NCBI GenBank assembly: GCA_016196035.1
Contig: JACPYM010000064.1
Location: forward strand, 124,001-188,000
Source of the DNA: Acidobacteriota bacterium
GTDB lineage: Bacteria; Acidobacteriota; Blastocatellia; RBC074
DNA: 64,000 nt
Direction of reading: 5' to 3'
Both the position numbers and the translations under genes were made by a program. Shown here one piece after another: positions 1 through 7,747 of this stretch. The number at the start of each line of letters is the position of its first letter. Within the stretch, counting starts at the first letter, position 1. The notes beneath the pieces were generated by a model. That model was not told where the DNA came from. It saw nothing but the letters and a program-made list of their open reading frames with translations, and searched no databases.

Positions 1-654
1 AAGCTCTGCGGCAAACGTCGCCAGAACGTGCGGCTTGTGTTCAAAGAGCAGGACGCGCGTCTGGCGGGTATCAATGAGTTTGAAATCATCGGCAAGCACG
101 GTTTGCGCAACACCCGCAATCGCGCCCGCGAGTTCGACGCCGGTGGGGCCGCCCCCGATGACGGCGAAGACCACCGGTTCAGGCGCACCGGTCACGACGG
201 CCTTGCGCTCGGCCAGTTCAAAGGCCAGCAAGACGCGGCGGCGGATTTCGACCGCGTCCTCGATGGTCTTCAGCCCCGGCGCGGCATGCTCCCATTCATC
301 GCGTCCGAAGTAGGAGTGCCGCGCCCCCGCCGCCACGATCAAATAATCGTAGTCAACCTGTGCGCCGTCATTCAGCTTGACCGTCTGTTGATGATGGTCA
401 AAGCCGACAACTTCGCCCAGCACGACCTTGATGTTTTTGTAACGGCGCAAAATATGGCGAATCGGCATGGCGATTTCGCCCGGCGACAACACCGCCGTCG
501 CGACTTGATAAAGCAACGGCTGAAAGGTGTGGTGATTTTTGCGGTCAATCAGCGTGACCTCAACAGCCTGGTTGCCGAGCAAGCGCGCCGCGCGCAAGCC
601 GCCGAAGCCACCGCCGATGATGACGACTTTTGGTTTGGTTCGTTTTTGATTCAT
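1..654 (-). CDS. ndh: Type II NADH dehydrogenase (NDH-2), partial
   Basis: This is the N-terminal 218 codons of a FAD-dependent NADH:quinone oxidoreductase; the rest lies beyond the left edge. NDH-2 enzymes pass electrons from NADH to membrane quinone without pumping protons. The protein opens with an FAD-binding Rossmann motif, VVIIGGGFGGL (residues 10-20), followed by the NDH-2 signature HTFQPLLYQVATAVLSPGEI. A second nucleotide-binding motif, VIGGGPTGVELAG, lies near residue 170. The ATG at 652-654 has a GGAG/AGGAG run just upstream. It lies 28 bp behind the thioesterase gene on the same strand, so the two are probably co-transcribed. Other flavin-dependent disulfide-type reductases are less likely because of the HTFQPLLYQ block. 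Confidence 0.93.
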   Translation of the reverse strand, partial: MNQKRTKPKVVIIGGGFGGLRAARLLGNQAVEVTLIDRKNHHTFQPLLYQVATAVLSPGEIAMPIRHILRRYKNIKVVLGEVVGFDHHQQTVKLNDGAQVDYDYLIVAAGARHSYFGRDEWEHAAPGLKTIEDAVEIRRRVLLAFELAERKAVVTGAPEPVVFAVIGGGPTGVELAGAIAGVAQTVLADDFKLIDTRQTRVLLFEHKPHVLATFAAEL

Positions 655-682
655 GCAATCTTCTCCTACTCCAATTGAAAAC

Positions 683-1099
683 TTATTTTTCCGGACAGCG
701 GCGCGCGGCTCCGTTGAGCGGTCGCTCCGTCGCGACGATGGCGCGCTTGTGAAGGCCGCGCCCAATCTCGCCGCCTTCGTCTTCCGCCCACACTTCAAAC
801 ACATAGACTTTCCCTTCCTGCCGCACAAAGCGCGCCCTCGTTTGCACGGTTGCGCCGAGCGGTGTCGCGGCGGAATGCGCCACGTCCACCGTCACGCCGA
901 CAGAGAGTTCGCCGGCGGCCAGCAGTGGCCGCAACACACGCGCCGCCGCCACTTCCATCAACGCAATCATGCGCGCCGTGGCGAAAACGGCGGGGAAAGC
1001 GTCAGGCAACCCAACCGCAATGGCGCTGACCAGATCAGCTTCTGCGACGCGCCAGATGACACTGGCTTCCGCGCCGACTTCGAGTAGTGCTCTTTCCAT
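683..1099 (-). CDS. Hotdog-fold thioesterase, fluoroacetyl-CoA thioesterase (FlK)-like
   Basis: A 138-aa protein of the small hotdog-fold thioesterases related to FlK, which hydrolyse short acyl-CoA thioesters. The recognisable segments are ATARMIALMEVAAARVLRPLL, then SVGVTVDVAHSAATPLGATV and FEVWAEDEGGEIGRGLHKRAIV near the C-terminus. This order and the length (about 130-140 aa) fit the family. The ATG is preceded by AAGGAG with 8 nt spacing. It is the first gene of a likely two-gene unit with the NADH dehydrogenase. The physiological substrate cannot be read from the sequence; a housekeeping acyl-CoA role is more likely than fluoroacetate resistance. Confidence 0.75.
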   Translation of the reverse strand: MERALLEVGAEASVIWRVAEADLVSAIAVGLPDAFPAVFATARMIALMEVAAARVLRPLLAAGELSVGVTVDVAHSAATPLGATVQTRARFVRQEGKVYVFEVWAEDEGGEIGRGLHKRAIVATERPLNGAARRCPEK

Positions 1100-1137
1100 A
1101 GGTTTATCTCCTTACTTGATTGAAACAGGTAAAACTA

Positions 1138-1287
1138 GAGCGGGTTGCAGTTGCGTTTACGGGACGCCGGGGCGGTACCGCGCGCGTGAGCAAGCGGAGA
1201 CTATGCCGCTGCACTAATCCGTCCTACGTGACGCGCCGCTTGCTCACGCGCGCGGTACCGTCCCATACACCGTAGTGAAAACCGATC
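1138..1287. mobile_element. TIR element, copy 1 (150 bp core, flanked by TA)
   Basis: A non-coding element with imperfect terminal inverted repeats of about 27 bp, starting GAGCGG at one end and GATCGGTTTTCAC when the other end is read in reverse. TA lies immediately outside both ends (1136-1137 and 1288-1289). Inside is a second inverted repeat, GGTACCGCGCGCGTGAGCA with its complement, at 1174-1197 and 1236-1259. Two further copies occur at 11113-11287 and 14761-15060. It sits between the thioesterase start and the kinase stop. It encodes no transposase, so it looks like a MITE. Confidence 0.75.
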
Positions 1288-3434
1288 TAAGTTGTGTTAG
1301 CCGCGCAGCCCCGCGTTTCCCAGCTTGCGGCTGGGTTGTTGGTTTGCTGAAGCAACGCGGCAAAGCGCGGCCCCAGGTGCGGATCGTTGCGCAAGCCGTC
1401 AAACGCTGGCTCAACGGCCAGCCAGACCAGCCACGCTTCGCGCTCGGTACAAGCGCGCTCCAAACATTCAAGCGTTTTTTCGTTGTTGCCCAGCAGGCAA
1501 TGAATCAGCGCCACCAAATAAAACGAGATGTAGCGTTCAGTGGCGATGCCCATGAGCTTGTCCAATATCGCTGCGGCTTCCTCGCGCAGGCCGGCAGCGG
1601 CCAGCGCCTGCCCATACAGCAGCAACACGAGCGGGCCTTCGTTGGAAAGCTCGACCCAGCGTTTGGCCTCGCTTAAAGCCTCTTCGCGCGCGCCCATCAA
1701 ACGCAGCGTCCAACTCAACCCGTAATGCGCCATCGGATAAAGCGGATGCGCGGCGATGACGCGGCGGTATTGCGCCACGCTCTCGTCAAAGCGGCGCGCG
1801 AAATACAAACACCAGCCCAGGTTGTGACCGTTGTAGGGCGTCAGCGGGTCGAGTTCGAGACCACGCCGGGCGTGCGCCAAGCCTTCTTCAAAACGGCCTT
1901 CCATCGTGAGTTGCAGCGAATAGCAGATGTGCGCGTGCGCGTTGTGCGGATTCAACTCGATGGCGCGGCGGCACGCCTCTTCACCGCGCGCCCAATCGTA
2001 ATCGCCGACCAAGACGGCAAACCCAAGTGCGGCGTAGCCTTCTGAAAGCTCGCGGTCGAGTTCAATCGCTTTGGCAGCGGCGGCGCTGGCGGCGCGATAA
2101 CACTCATGGGGCGGCAGCACGCCATACACGCCCAGCCAGTTGTAATAGTCGGCAATCCCGGCATAAGGCAGCGCATATTGCGGGTCGAGCGCAATCGCCT
2201 GGTGATAGGCCACCAGCGCTTTGGCGAAACCTTCCTCGGTGAAGGTGTTCCAGTGATAGCGTCCGCGCAGATAAGCCTCGAACGCCGCCGGGTCGTTGGT
2301 GCCGCGCTTGTTCAATTGACGACGCTCTTCGCCCGTCAAACGCGGCACGAGCACTTTGGCGACTTGCGCGGTGACGGCGTCTTCGAGACTGAGCACGTCG
2401 GTGAAGCGTTCGTCGAATTGTTGCGCCCAGGCGCTCGCGCCCTGCCGCACATCGAGCAATTGCAATGACACGCGCATGCGGTCGCCCGTGCGCTTGATAC
2501 GCCCGTCGAGCACGAAATCAACCTTGAGTTCGCGCCCGGCGGCCAGCGGGTCAGCGGTATCGTCGCCATAGCGCAAGACGGAACTGGTCGGACGCACGGC
2601 CAAGCTGCGCACATTGCTCAAGCGTGTGATCAGGGCATCGGCAAAGCCCACGCTCAGATATTTCTCGCCCGTGTCTTCCTGCACCGGGAAGGCCAGCAAC
2701 TTGAGCGGCAGAATGGCAATGCTCGTCGTCCCGCTGGCTTGCTCGCGCGGCGCGGGCAACGGCCTCGTCGCTCTGGGGTCGGGGATGTAAACCGGCGCGG
2801 AAATCGGGCGGCCATCCAGATGCCGCGCGATGTCTTCGCGCAATTCGGCGGCGGATTGATAGCGCTGGCGCGGGTCTTTTCTGAGCGCCTTGAGCACAAT
2901 CCGGTCAAGGTTGCCCGCCAATTCGCGCTGCAACGTTTCGAGATCAGCGCCGCGCGCGTGATAAATCGCGTCGAGCGTCAGCGCGCCCGGCAGCGTTAGA
3001 TGATCGGCGCGCGTGAGGCTGGCGCTCGGCAGTTCCGGCTCTTCTTCGCAAACGACGCGCGCAATCTCGTGCATCGCGCGGCTGCGCAAGCGCAACGGAC
3101 GCTGGCCGGTCAGCAGTTCGTAAAGCACCGTGCCCAGACTGTAAACATCACTGGTCGGTTTGGCGCGTTCGCCGCGCACCTGTTCGGGGCTGGCGTATTC
3201 GGGCGTCATCATACGCAGCGCCGTCCCGGTGACATCAATCGTGTCGGCGGCCAATTCTGGTTGCAGCAGTTTGGCAATACCGAAATCGAGCAGCCGGGGC
3301 GCGCCGTCCGCCGTGACGAGAATGTTCGACGGTTTGATGTCCCGATGGACGACCAGATTTTGATGCGCGAACTGCACCGCCTCGCAGATGAGTTGGAACA
3401 AGCGCAGCCGCTCCGCGATGACCAGTTGGCACAC
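1287..3434 (-). CDS. Ser/Thr protein kinase C-lobe, TolB-like and TPR regions (downstream part of an interrupted gene)
   Basis: The larger, 3' part of a eukaryotic-like kinase gene, in the same reading frame as the ORF at 3438-3935 and separated from it only by one TGA. It contains the catalytic loop VVHRDIKPSNILV, the DFG motif (LLDFGIAKL) and the activation segment TPEYASPEQVRG. A TolB-like region follows (AILPLKLLAFPV... ADALITRLSN... VDFVLDGRI), then several TPR units (about residues 365-690 of this part). No membrane helix separates kinase and TolB-like region, unlike many relatives. A GTG at 3432-3434 could restart translation, but the product would lack the ATP-binding lobe. The stop codon TAG overlaps the edge of TIR element copy 1. 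It is the last gene of the efflux operon. Confidence 0.85.
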   Translation of the reverse strand: MCQLVIAERLRLFQLICEAVQFAHQNLVVHRDIKPSNILVTADGAPRLLDFGIAKLLQPELAADTIDVTGTALRMMTPEYASPEQVRGERAKPTSDVYSLGTVLYELLTGQRPLRLRSRAMHEIARVVCEEEPELPSASLTRADHLTLPGALTLDAIYHARGADLETLQRELAGNLDRIVLKALRKDPRQRYQSAAELREDIARHLDGRPISAPVYIPDPRATRPLPAPREQASGTTSIAILPLKLLAFPVQEDTGEKYLSVGFADALITRLSNVRSLAVRPTSSVLRYGDDTADPLAAGRELKVDFVLDGRIKRTGDRMRVSLQLLDVRQGASAWAQQFDERFTDVLSLEDAVTAQVAKVLVPRLTGEERRQLNKRGTNDPAAFEAYLRGRYHWNTFTEEGFAKALVAYHQAIALDPQYALPYAGIADYYNWLGVYGVLPPHECYRAASAAAAKAIELDRELSEGYAALGFAVLVGDYDWARGEEACRRAIELNPHNAHAHICYSLQLTMEGRFEEGLAHARRGLELDPLTPYNGHNLGWCLYFARRFDESVAQYRRVIAAHPLYPMAHYGLSWTLRLMGAREEALSEAKRWVELSNEGPLVLLLYGQALAAAGLREEAAAILDKLMGIATERYISFYLVALIHCLLGNNEKTLECLERACTEREAWLVWLAVEPAFDGLRNDPHLGPRFAALLQQTNNPAASWETRGCAANTT

Positions 3435-3437
3435 GTC

Positions 3438-3935
3438 TCAATGCCGGTAAAGCGGCTGCCCTTCGATGTGTTCCATCACGAAGTAAGGCAGCCCGTCCGC
3501 AGTCGTGCCGCCGTCGAGCAAGCGCGCGATGTGCGGATGATCAAGCGAGGCCAGAATCTGCCGCTCGCGGCGAAAGCGGCGCAGGATAAAATCCGAATCC
3601 ATCCCACGTTTGATGAGTTTGACCGCCACCTGTTTGCGAAACTCATTGTCGGCACGCGCACCCAGATAAACCGCGCCCATACCGCCGCGCCCGATTTCGC
3701 GCACCAGCCGGTATGCGCCCACGCGCCGCCCGATCAAGGGATCATCGGTCAAAAGCTCTGTCTCAACGGATTCACCGGCTTGCGTATGCCGCAGCAGCAG
3801 CGTGTCCACGGCGGTGCGCAAGGGATCATCCTCCGCGCCGAGCAGCACGAGATCGGTCTCGCGCTGATCGGCGGGAAGATCGCTTTCTCCCTGACAAATG
3901 TTTTCGCTTGGTTGCCAACGTCCAGTTGCCGTCAC
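3438..3935 (-). CDS. Ser/Thr protein kinase N-lobe (upstream part of an interrupted gene)
   Basis: The 5' part of the interrupted kinase, 165 codons. I chose the GTG at 3933-3935 because AGGAG lies 7 nt upstream (3943-3947) and because a longer start would overlap the RND pump gene. It carries the glycine-rich loop IGRGGMGAVYLG (about residues 81-92), the ATP-anchoring lysine in VAVKLIKRG and the hinge FVMEHIEGQPLYRH. The next codon is TGA (3438-3440) and the frame then continues DVCQLVIAERLRLF. In this kinase family the position filled by the TGA is usually Cys in a YCD tripeptide, so one base change (TGC/TGT to TGA) explains the interruption. It starts 38 bp after the pump gene on the same strand. 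Confidence 0.85.
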   Translation of the reverse strand: MTATGRWQPSENICQGESDLPADQRETDLVLLGAEDDPLRTAVDTLLLRHTQAGESVETELLTDDPLIGRRVGAYRLVREIGRGGMGAVYLGARADNEFRKQVAVKLIKRGMDSDFILRRFRRERQILASLDHPHIARLLDGGTTADGLPYFVMEHIEGQPLYRH

Positions 3936-3972
3936 TGCTTTGCTCCTTGTCTGTCTGTGATTGAAAAGCCGC

Positions 3973-6900
3973 TTAGCTTTCCGTGTGCGCGACTCCCAGC
4001 AGGTCACTGCCCGACGGCGCAAAGCCGTCCGCTGCCGGATGCTCCGTTGCCTGCTCCGGCGTCTCCCACTTCACGAGTTTGAGGTCGAGCACGAAGATGG
4101 CGTAAAGCACCGGCACCAGCAGCAAGGTCACGAACGTCGCGACGCTCAAGCCGCCGATTTGCGCGTAACACATCGGCTCCCACAGCGGGCCGCCGTGCGA
4201 AGCCAGCGGGAACAGCGCGATCACCGTTGCGCCGACCGTAATCAAGACCGGACGCAAGCGCATGATCCCCGCATCCAGCAAGGCTTCGCGCAGCGGCGCG
4301 CCGTGTTCGTGCGCCTCTTCGATAAAATCAAACAGCACGATGACGTGGCTGACGATGACGCCCACCAGACTCACGCAACCGAGGAAAGCCATAAAGCCAA
4401 ACGGTGAACCCATCACCCACAATGCCGCCAGCGCACCCACCATTCCGAACGGAATCGCCGCGAAGACGATCAACGGTTTGACCGTGTGTTTGAATTGAAA
4501 GACCAACGCCAGGAAGATCGCCACGATGGAAATCATCAGCACGACCGTCAGGTCTTTGAAGCCTTTGATTTGGTCTTCCTGTTCGCCGCCGATTTCCATC
4601 TGGTAACCGGGCGGCGGTTTGGCCCCGAAGGCAGCCAGATTTTCTTTCACCGCCTTCATCACTTCCGACGGCAGGTGTCCGTCTTTGGGGAAGCAGGAAA
4701 CCGTGATGGTGCGGAACTGATTGCGCCGCCGCAGTTTTTCGGTCTGCATCCCGTGCGCGATGGAGGAAACCTGCCCCAACGGCACCCGCGTCGTCCCTTG
4801 CGCCGCATAAACGTAAAGGTTGTTGAGGTCGGCCAGTTGCGCGCGCTCTTCCATACGCAACCGCGCCACAACCGGAATCTGCTTGTCGCCTTCGCGCAAG
4901 GTCGTCACCTTTTGACCGGTGATCGCCGTGGACGAGGCCGCCGCCACGTCATAGTTGGTGACGCCCGCCAAGTTCGCGCGGTCGGCATCGGTTTGCAGCT
5001 TGACCGTGAAACTCTCGTCGCCCCAGTCATCGCGCACGCGCGTGGCGAACGGCGTGGCCCGCAACAGCGCTTTGACCTGTTCGGCCTGTGCGCGCAAAGT
5101 TGCGATGTCTTCACCCGACAAGCGAATCTGCACCGGCAAGCCGACAGCCTTGCCCGATTCGAGTTGGCGCACATCCACACGCGCGCCCGCGACTTCGGCG
5201 TTGAGCGCTTTTTGCAACGGCGCGATCAGGTGTCCGGTGTCGTGTTTGTCTTTGACCTGGATGATAATCTGCGCGTAATTGAGTTGTTGCAGTTCCGGCG
5301 CGACGGAGAACCAGAAACGCGGGCCGCCGCCGCCGATAAAGGTCGTCAGCGATTTCAGCACGTCGCCTTCTTTGTGCTCTTCGCCGTATTCTTTGGTCAC
5401 GCGGCGGATCACTTCTTCGGCACGATGCGCGGCCTCGTTCGTCGCGGTCAGCGGCGCGTCTTCGGGCAGCCAGACATCCACGTAAGACAGATAGGACAGG
5501 TCTTTCGGGAAGAACGACTGTTTGAGCTGGCTGCCAAAAAAGCCGCCGAGCACCAGAAACGCGAGCGCCCCGGCCAGGAACTTCCAGCGATGATTGATGG
5601 CCGCATTGCCGACGCGGTAGTAAAACGCCGCGAAGCCCTTGGTGCGGCGTTCGGCCAAACTCGGCTCCGCTTTCGGGCGCAGCAGGTAATAGCCCAGCAA
5701 CGGAATGAAGGTCATCGAGACCAACCGCGAAGCCACCAGCGAGCAGGTCAGCACGACCGGCAGCGAATAAATGAATTCGCTGGTCGCGCCGCTCATCAAC
5801 AGGAAGGGCAGATAGGCGACGATGTTCGTCACCGTGGCGTACATAATCGCCGAGGCCAGCTTCGTCGGCCCCAACCACGCCGAAATCACGGACGGTTGCC
5901 CATCAGCCAAGCCGCGTTTGATGGCATCGCCCGCCACGACCGGATCATCCACCAGCAAGCCCAGCGCGATGATGAGCGAAGCCACCGAGACCTGCTGCAA
6001 ATCAATGCCCAGCGCGTGCATCAGCCCGAAGGTCATCAGCAGCGTGATCGGCATCGAGAGCGCCATCAACGCCGCCGAACGCCATTCCCAAAAACCAATC
6101 AACGAAACGATGACGACCAGGATGATCGCTTCGTAAAGGCTGTTCATGAACAAATCCAGATTCTCGCGCACCTGCAACGGTTGGTCGGACGTGCGCGCCA
6201 TCACCAAATCGGCGGGCAGGCGTTTTTTCAAATCGGCGAGTGTCGCGTCTACACCCGCACCGAACTTGTCAATCTGTTCGCCCGAACGCATCTGCGCCGC
6301 CAGCGTGATCGCGCGCGTGCGCTGCCACTCACCCTTCGCATCGCGCCAGTTGTAGTAGTTCAAAAACGTCGGCGGGCTGTTGTACCCGCGCACCACATCC
6401 GCCAGATCGCGCAGGTACACCGGCGCGCCATTGGCTGACGTGCCCACGGCCACGTCGCCGATTTCCTTTTCGCTTTTGAATTCGCCGGTCGGATCAATCG
6501 AGAGGTTCTTGCCTTCGACTTCGAGCTGGCCGCCCGGCAAAGTGATGTTGCGCGCGTTCAGGATGTCGGGCAGTTTGCCGTTCTGTATGCCATAGGCCGC
6601 CAGCCGTTCCTGCGAGTAATAAAGAAAGACGCGCTCATCCAACAGCCCTGTGCGCGAGACTTTGGACACCGTGGGCAGTGTCTTCAGGCTCTTTTCGATC
6701 AAGTCGGTGAATTGATCGAGTTCGCGGTAGCTGTATTTGTCGCCCGCCACCGCCGCCAATTTAGTGCGCGTCTCTTGCGGATTGCGAATCACCGCCATCG
6801 GCCAGGCGTCAGGGTGGAATTCGGCAGCTTGCAAGCGCTCGTGCATAAAACGCGCGGAAGCTTGACGCAACGCGGCATCATCCACGCTGACCGCGCCATC

Positions 6901-7629
6901 CACGCCGATGAACCCGGCGCCTTCGAGCGGGCGCGCGTCGCTCAGCACGTGCTGCTCTTTCAGGTATTCGACAAACAGATCGCGATGCTTGCGCACCAGT
7001 TGCACGCTGTCGCTCGCGTCCCCGCTCGCGGCTTGCGGCAAACAAACGATCAGCGCGGCACGTTCGCCCGCGACTGAAGCTTGCGCGCGGGCTTGTTCCA
7101 GCGCCGGTTGAATTGCCTGCGCGCGCAAATCAATTTCGAGGTCGCTGGCTTTCGGGCTGGCGACGGTGAGCATCAACGCCGCTGTGTCGCCGAAATCCTT
7201 GATGAAGTTGATCGGCCCCGCGCCATCGGGCAAATCACGGATGCCGTCCAGTTTGAGTTTGATGTCGTCGAGTTCCTTGCCCGTCTCTTTCAGGTTTTCA
7301 TCCAGATCGAGATAGACCACCGACAAGCCGGTGCGCGAGATGGATTCGATCTTCGTGACCTTGGCGTTGGTGGCAATTTGCGTCTCGAGTTTTTTGGTGA
7401 CGAGTTGTTCGACCTTTTCCGCGCTCGCCCCGCGCCAGGGCGTCAGGGCGACCGCCGTGCGCACCTGCACTTCGGGGTCTTTGCGCCGCGGCATTTGCAG
7501 GTAGCCATACACGCCCCACAAACAGGTGGCGATGAGCAGCACCCAGGCGACGTGGCGTGTCTCGACAAAGAAGCGCGACGTGTTATGCGTTTTGTTGATG
7601 ATGTCTGCGTCGTTGCGATGTTGTGACAT
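3973..7629 (-). CDS. RND-family efflux transporter permease (AcrB-like)
   Basis: A 1,218-aa inner-membrane proton-driven exporter, the pump of a tripartite system with the adaptor and TolC-like genes just upstream. TM1 is at about residues 27-45 (VAWVLLIATCLWGVYGYL), followed by the porter-domain opening PRRKDPEVQVRTAVALTPWRG. TM4 keeps the acidic pair (ALGLLVDDPVVAGD). The second transmembrane block is clear (GCVSLVGVIVSHVIVLFDF, then MRLRPVLITVGAT). Two oddities: the protein is about 170 residues longer than AcrB-type pumps, with an Ala-rich insertion in the first porter region (about residues 175-275), and the TM10 lysine of AcrB is replaced by Ser-His. AGGAG precedes the ATG with 8 nt spacing. 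The substrate is unknown. Confidence 0.92.
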   Translation of the reverse strand: MSQHRNDADIINKTHNTSRFFVETRHVAWVLLIATCLWGVYGYLQMPRRKDPEVQVRTAVALTPWRGASAEKVEQLVTKKLETQIATNAKVTKIESISRTGLSVVYLDLDENLKETGKELDDIKLKLDGIRDLPDGAGPINFIKDFGDTAALMLTVASPKASDLEIDLRAQAIQPALEQARAQASVAGERAALIVCLPQAASGDASDSVQLVRKHRDLFVEYLKEQHVLSDARPLEGAGFIGVDGAVSVDDAALRQASARFMHERLQAAEFHPDAWPMAVIRNPQETRTKLAAVAGDKYSYRELDQFTDLIEKSLKTLPTVSKVSRTGLLDERVFLYYSQERLAAYGIQNGKLPDILNARNITLPGGQLEVEGKNLSIDPTGEFKSEKEIGDVAVGTSANGAPVYLRDLADVVRGYNSPPTFLNYYNWRDAKGEWQRTRAITLAAQMRSGEQIDKFGAGVDATLADLKKRLPADLVMARTSDQPLQVRENLDLFMNSLYEAIILVVIVSLIGFWEWRSAALMALSMPITLLMTFGLMHALGIDLQQVSVASLIIALGLLVDDPVVAGDAIKRGLADGQPSVISAWLGPTKLASAIMYATVTNIVAYLPFLLMSGATSEFIYSLPVVLTCSLVASRLVSMTFIPLLGYYLLRPKAEPSLAERRTKGFAAFYYRVGNAAINHRWKFLAGALAFLVLGGFFGSQLKQSFFPKDLSYLSYVDVWLPEDAPLTATNEAAHRAEEVIRRVTKEYGEEHKEGDVLKSLTTFIGGGGPRFWFSVAPELQQLNYAQIIIQVKDKHDTGHLIAPLQKALNAEVAGARVDVRQLESGKAVGLPVQIRLSGEDIATLRAQAEQVKALLRATPFATRVRDDWGDESFTVKLQTDADRANLAGVTNYDVAAASSTAITGQKVTTLREGDKQIPVVARLRMEERAQLADLNNLYVYAAQGTTRVPLGQVSSIAHGMQTEKLRRRNQFRTITVSCFPKDGHLPSEVMKAVKENLAAFGAKPPPGYQMEIGGEQEDQIKGFKDLTVVLMISIVAIFLALVFQFKHTVKPLIVFAAIPFGMVGALAALWVMGSPFGFMAFLGCVSLVGVIVSHVIVLFDFIEEAHEHGAPLREALLDAGIMRLRPVLITVGATVIALFPLASHGGPLWEPMCYAQIGGLSVATFVTLLLVPVLYAIFVLDLKLVKWETPEQATEHPAADGFAPSGSDLLGVAHTES

Positions 7630-7647
7630 TTGGTTTCTCCTGGGAGG

Positions 7648-7741
7648 AGATGCTGGATGCTAGATGCTGAATGCGGGGAAAGACCCGAAACGTTAGGCTC
7701 TGTTCCTAGCATCTAGCATCCAGCATCTAGCATCTGGCATC
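7648..7741. repeat. Heptamer tandem repeat filling the adaptor-pump gap
   Basis: Two facing tracts of a 7-bp unit: GATGCTG/GATGCTA on the left (7648-7674) and TAGCATC/CAGCATC on the right (7707-7741). The tracts are complementary and can pair over more than 20 bp. They occupy almost the whole gap between the adaptor stop and the pump start, leaving only the pump's ribosome binding site free. The same architecture with other heptamers occurs at 23254-23339, 23812-23886 and 53132-53206. Confidence 0.85.
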
Positions 7742-7747
7742 TTTGGG

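Noticed and set aside
1287-1290. The TIR element copy 1 might have truncated the kinase gene by supplying its stop codon.
   Set aside because: The TAG overlaps the element edge, but the reconstructed empty site (…ACT TA then G from the left flank) gives the same TAG, so the insertion lies just past the original stop.
3438-3440. Selenocysteine recoding at the TGA in the kinase.
   Set aside because: The position is a plausible Cys, but I see no convincing SECIS-like hairpin directly downstream, and kinases of this family are not known selenoproteins. A nonsense change or sequence error is simpler.
4486-6438. A 650-codon open frame on the plus strand opposite the RND pump gene, and similar long frames opposite the giant genes (for example 39165-41369).
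   Set aside because: They are antisense to well-recognised genes; their translations are Arg/His/Gln-rich low-complexity sequence typical of reverse-frame GC-rich DNA.
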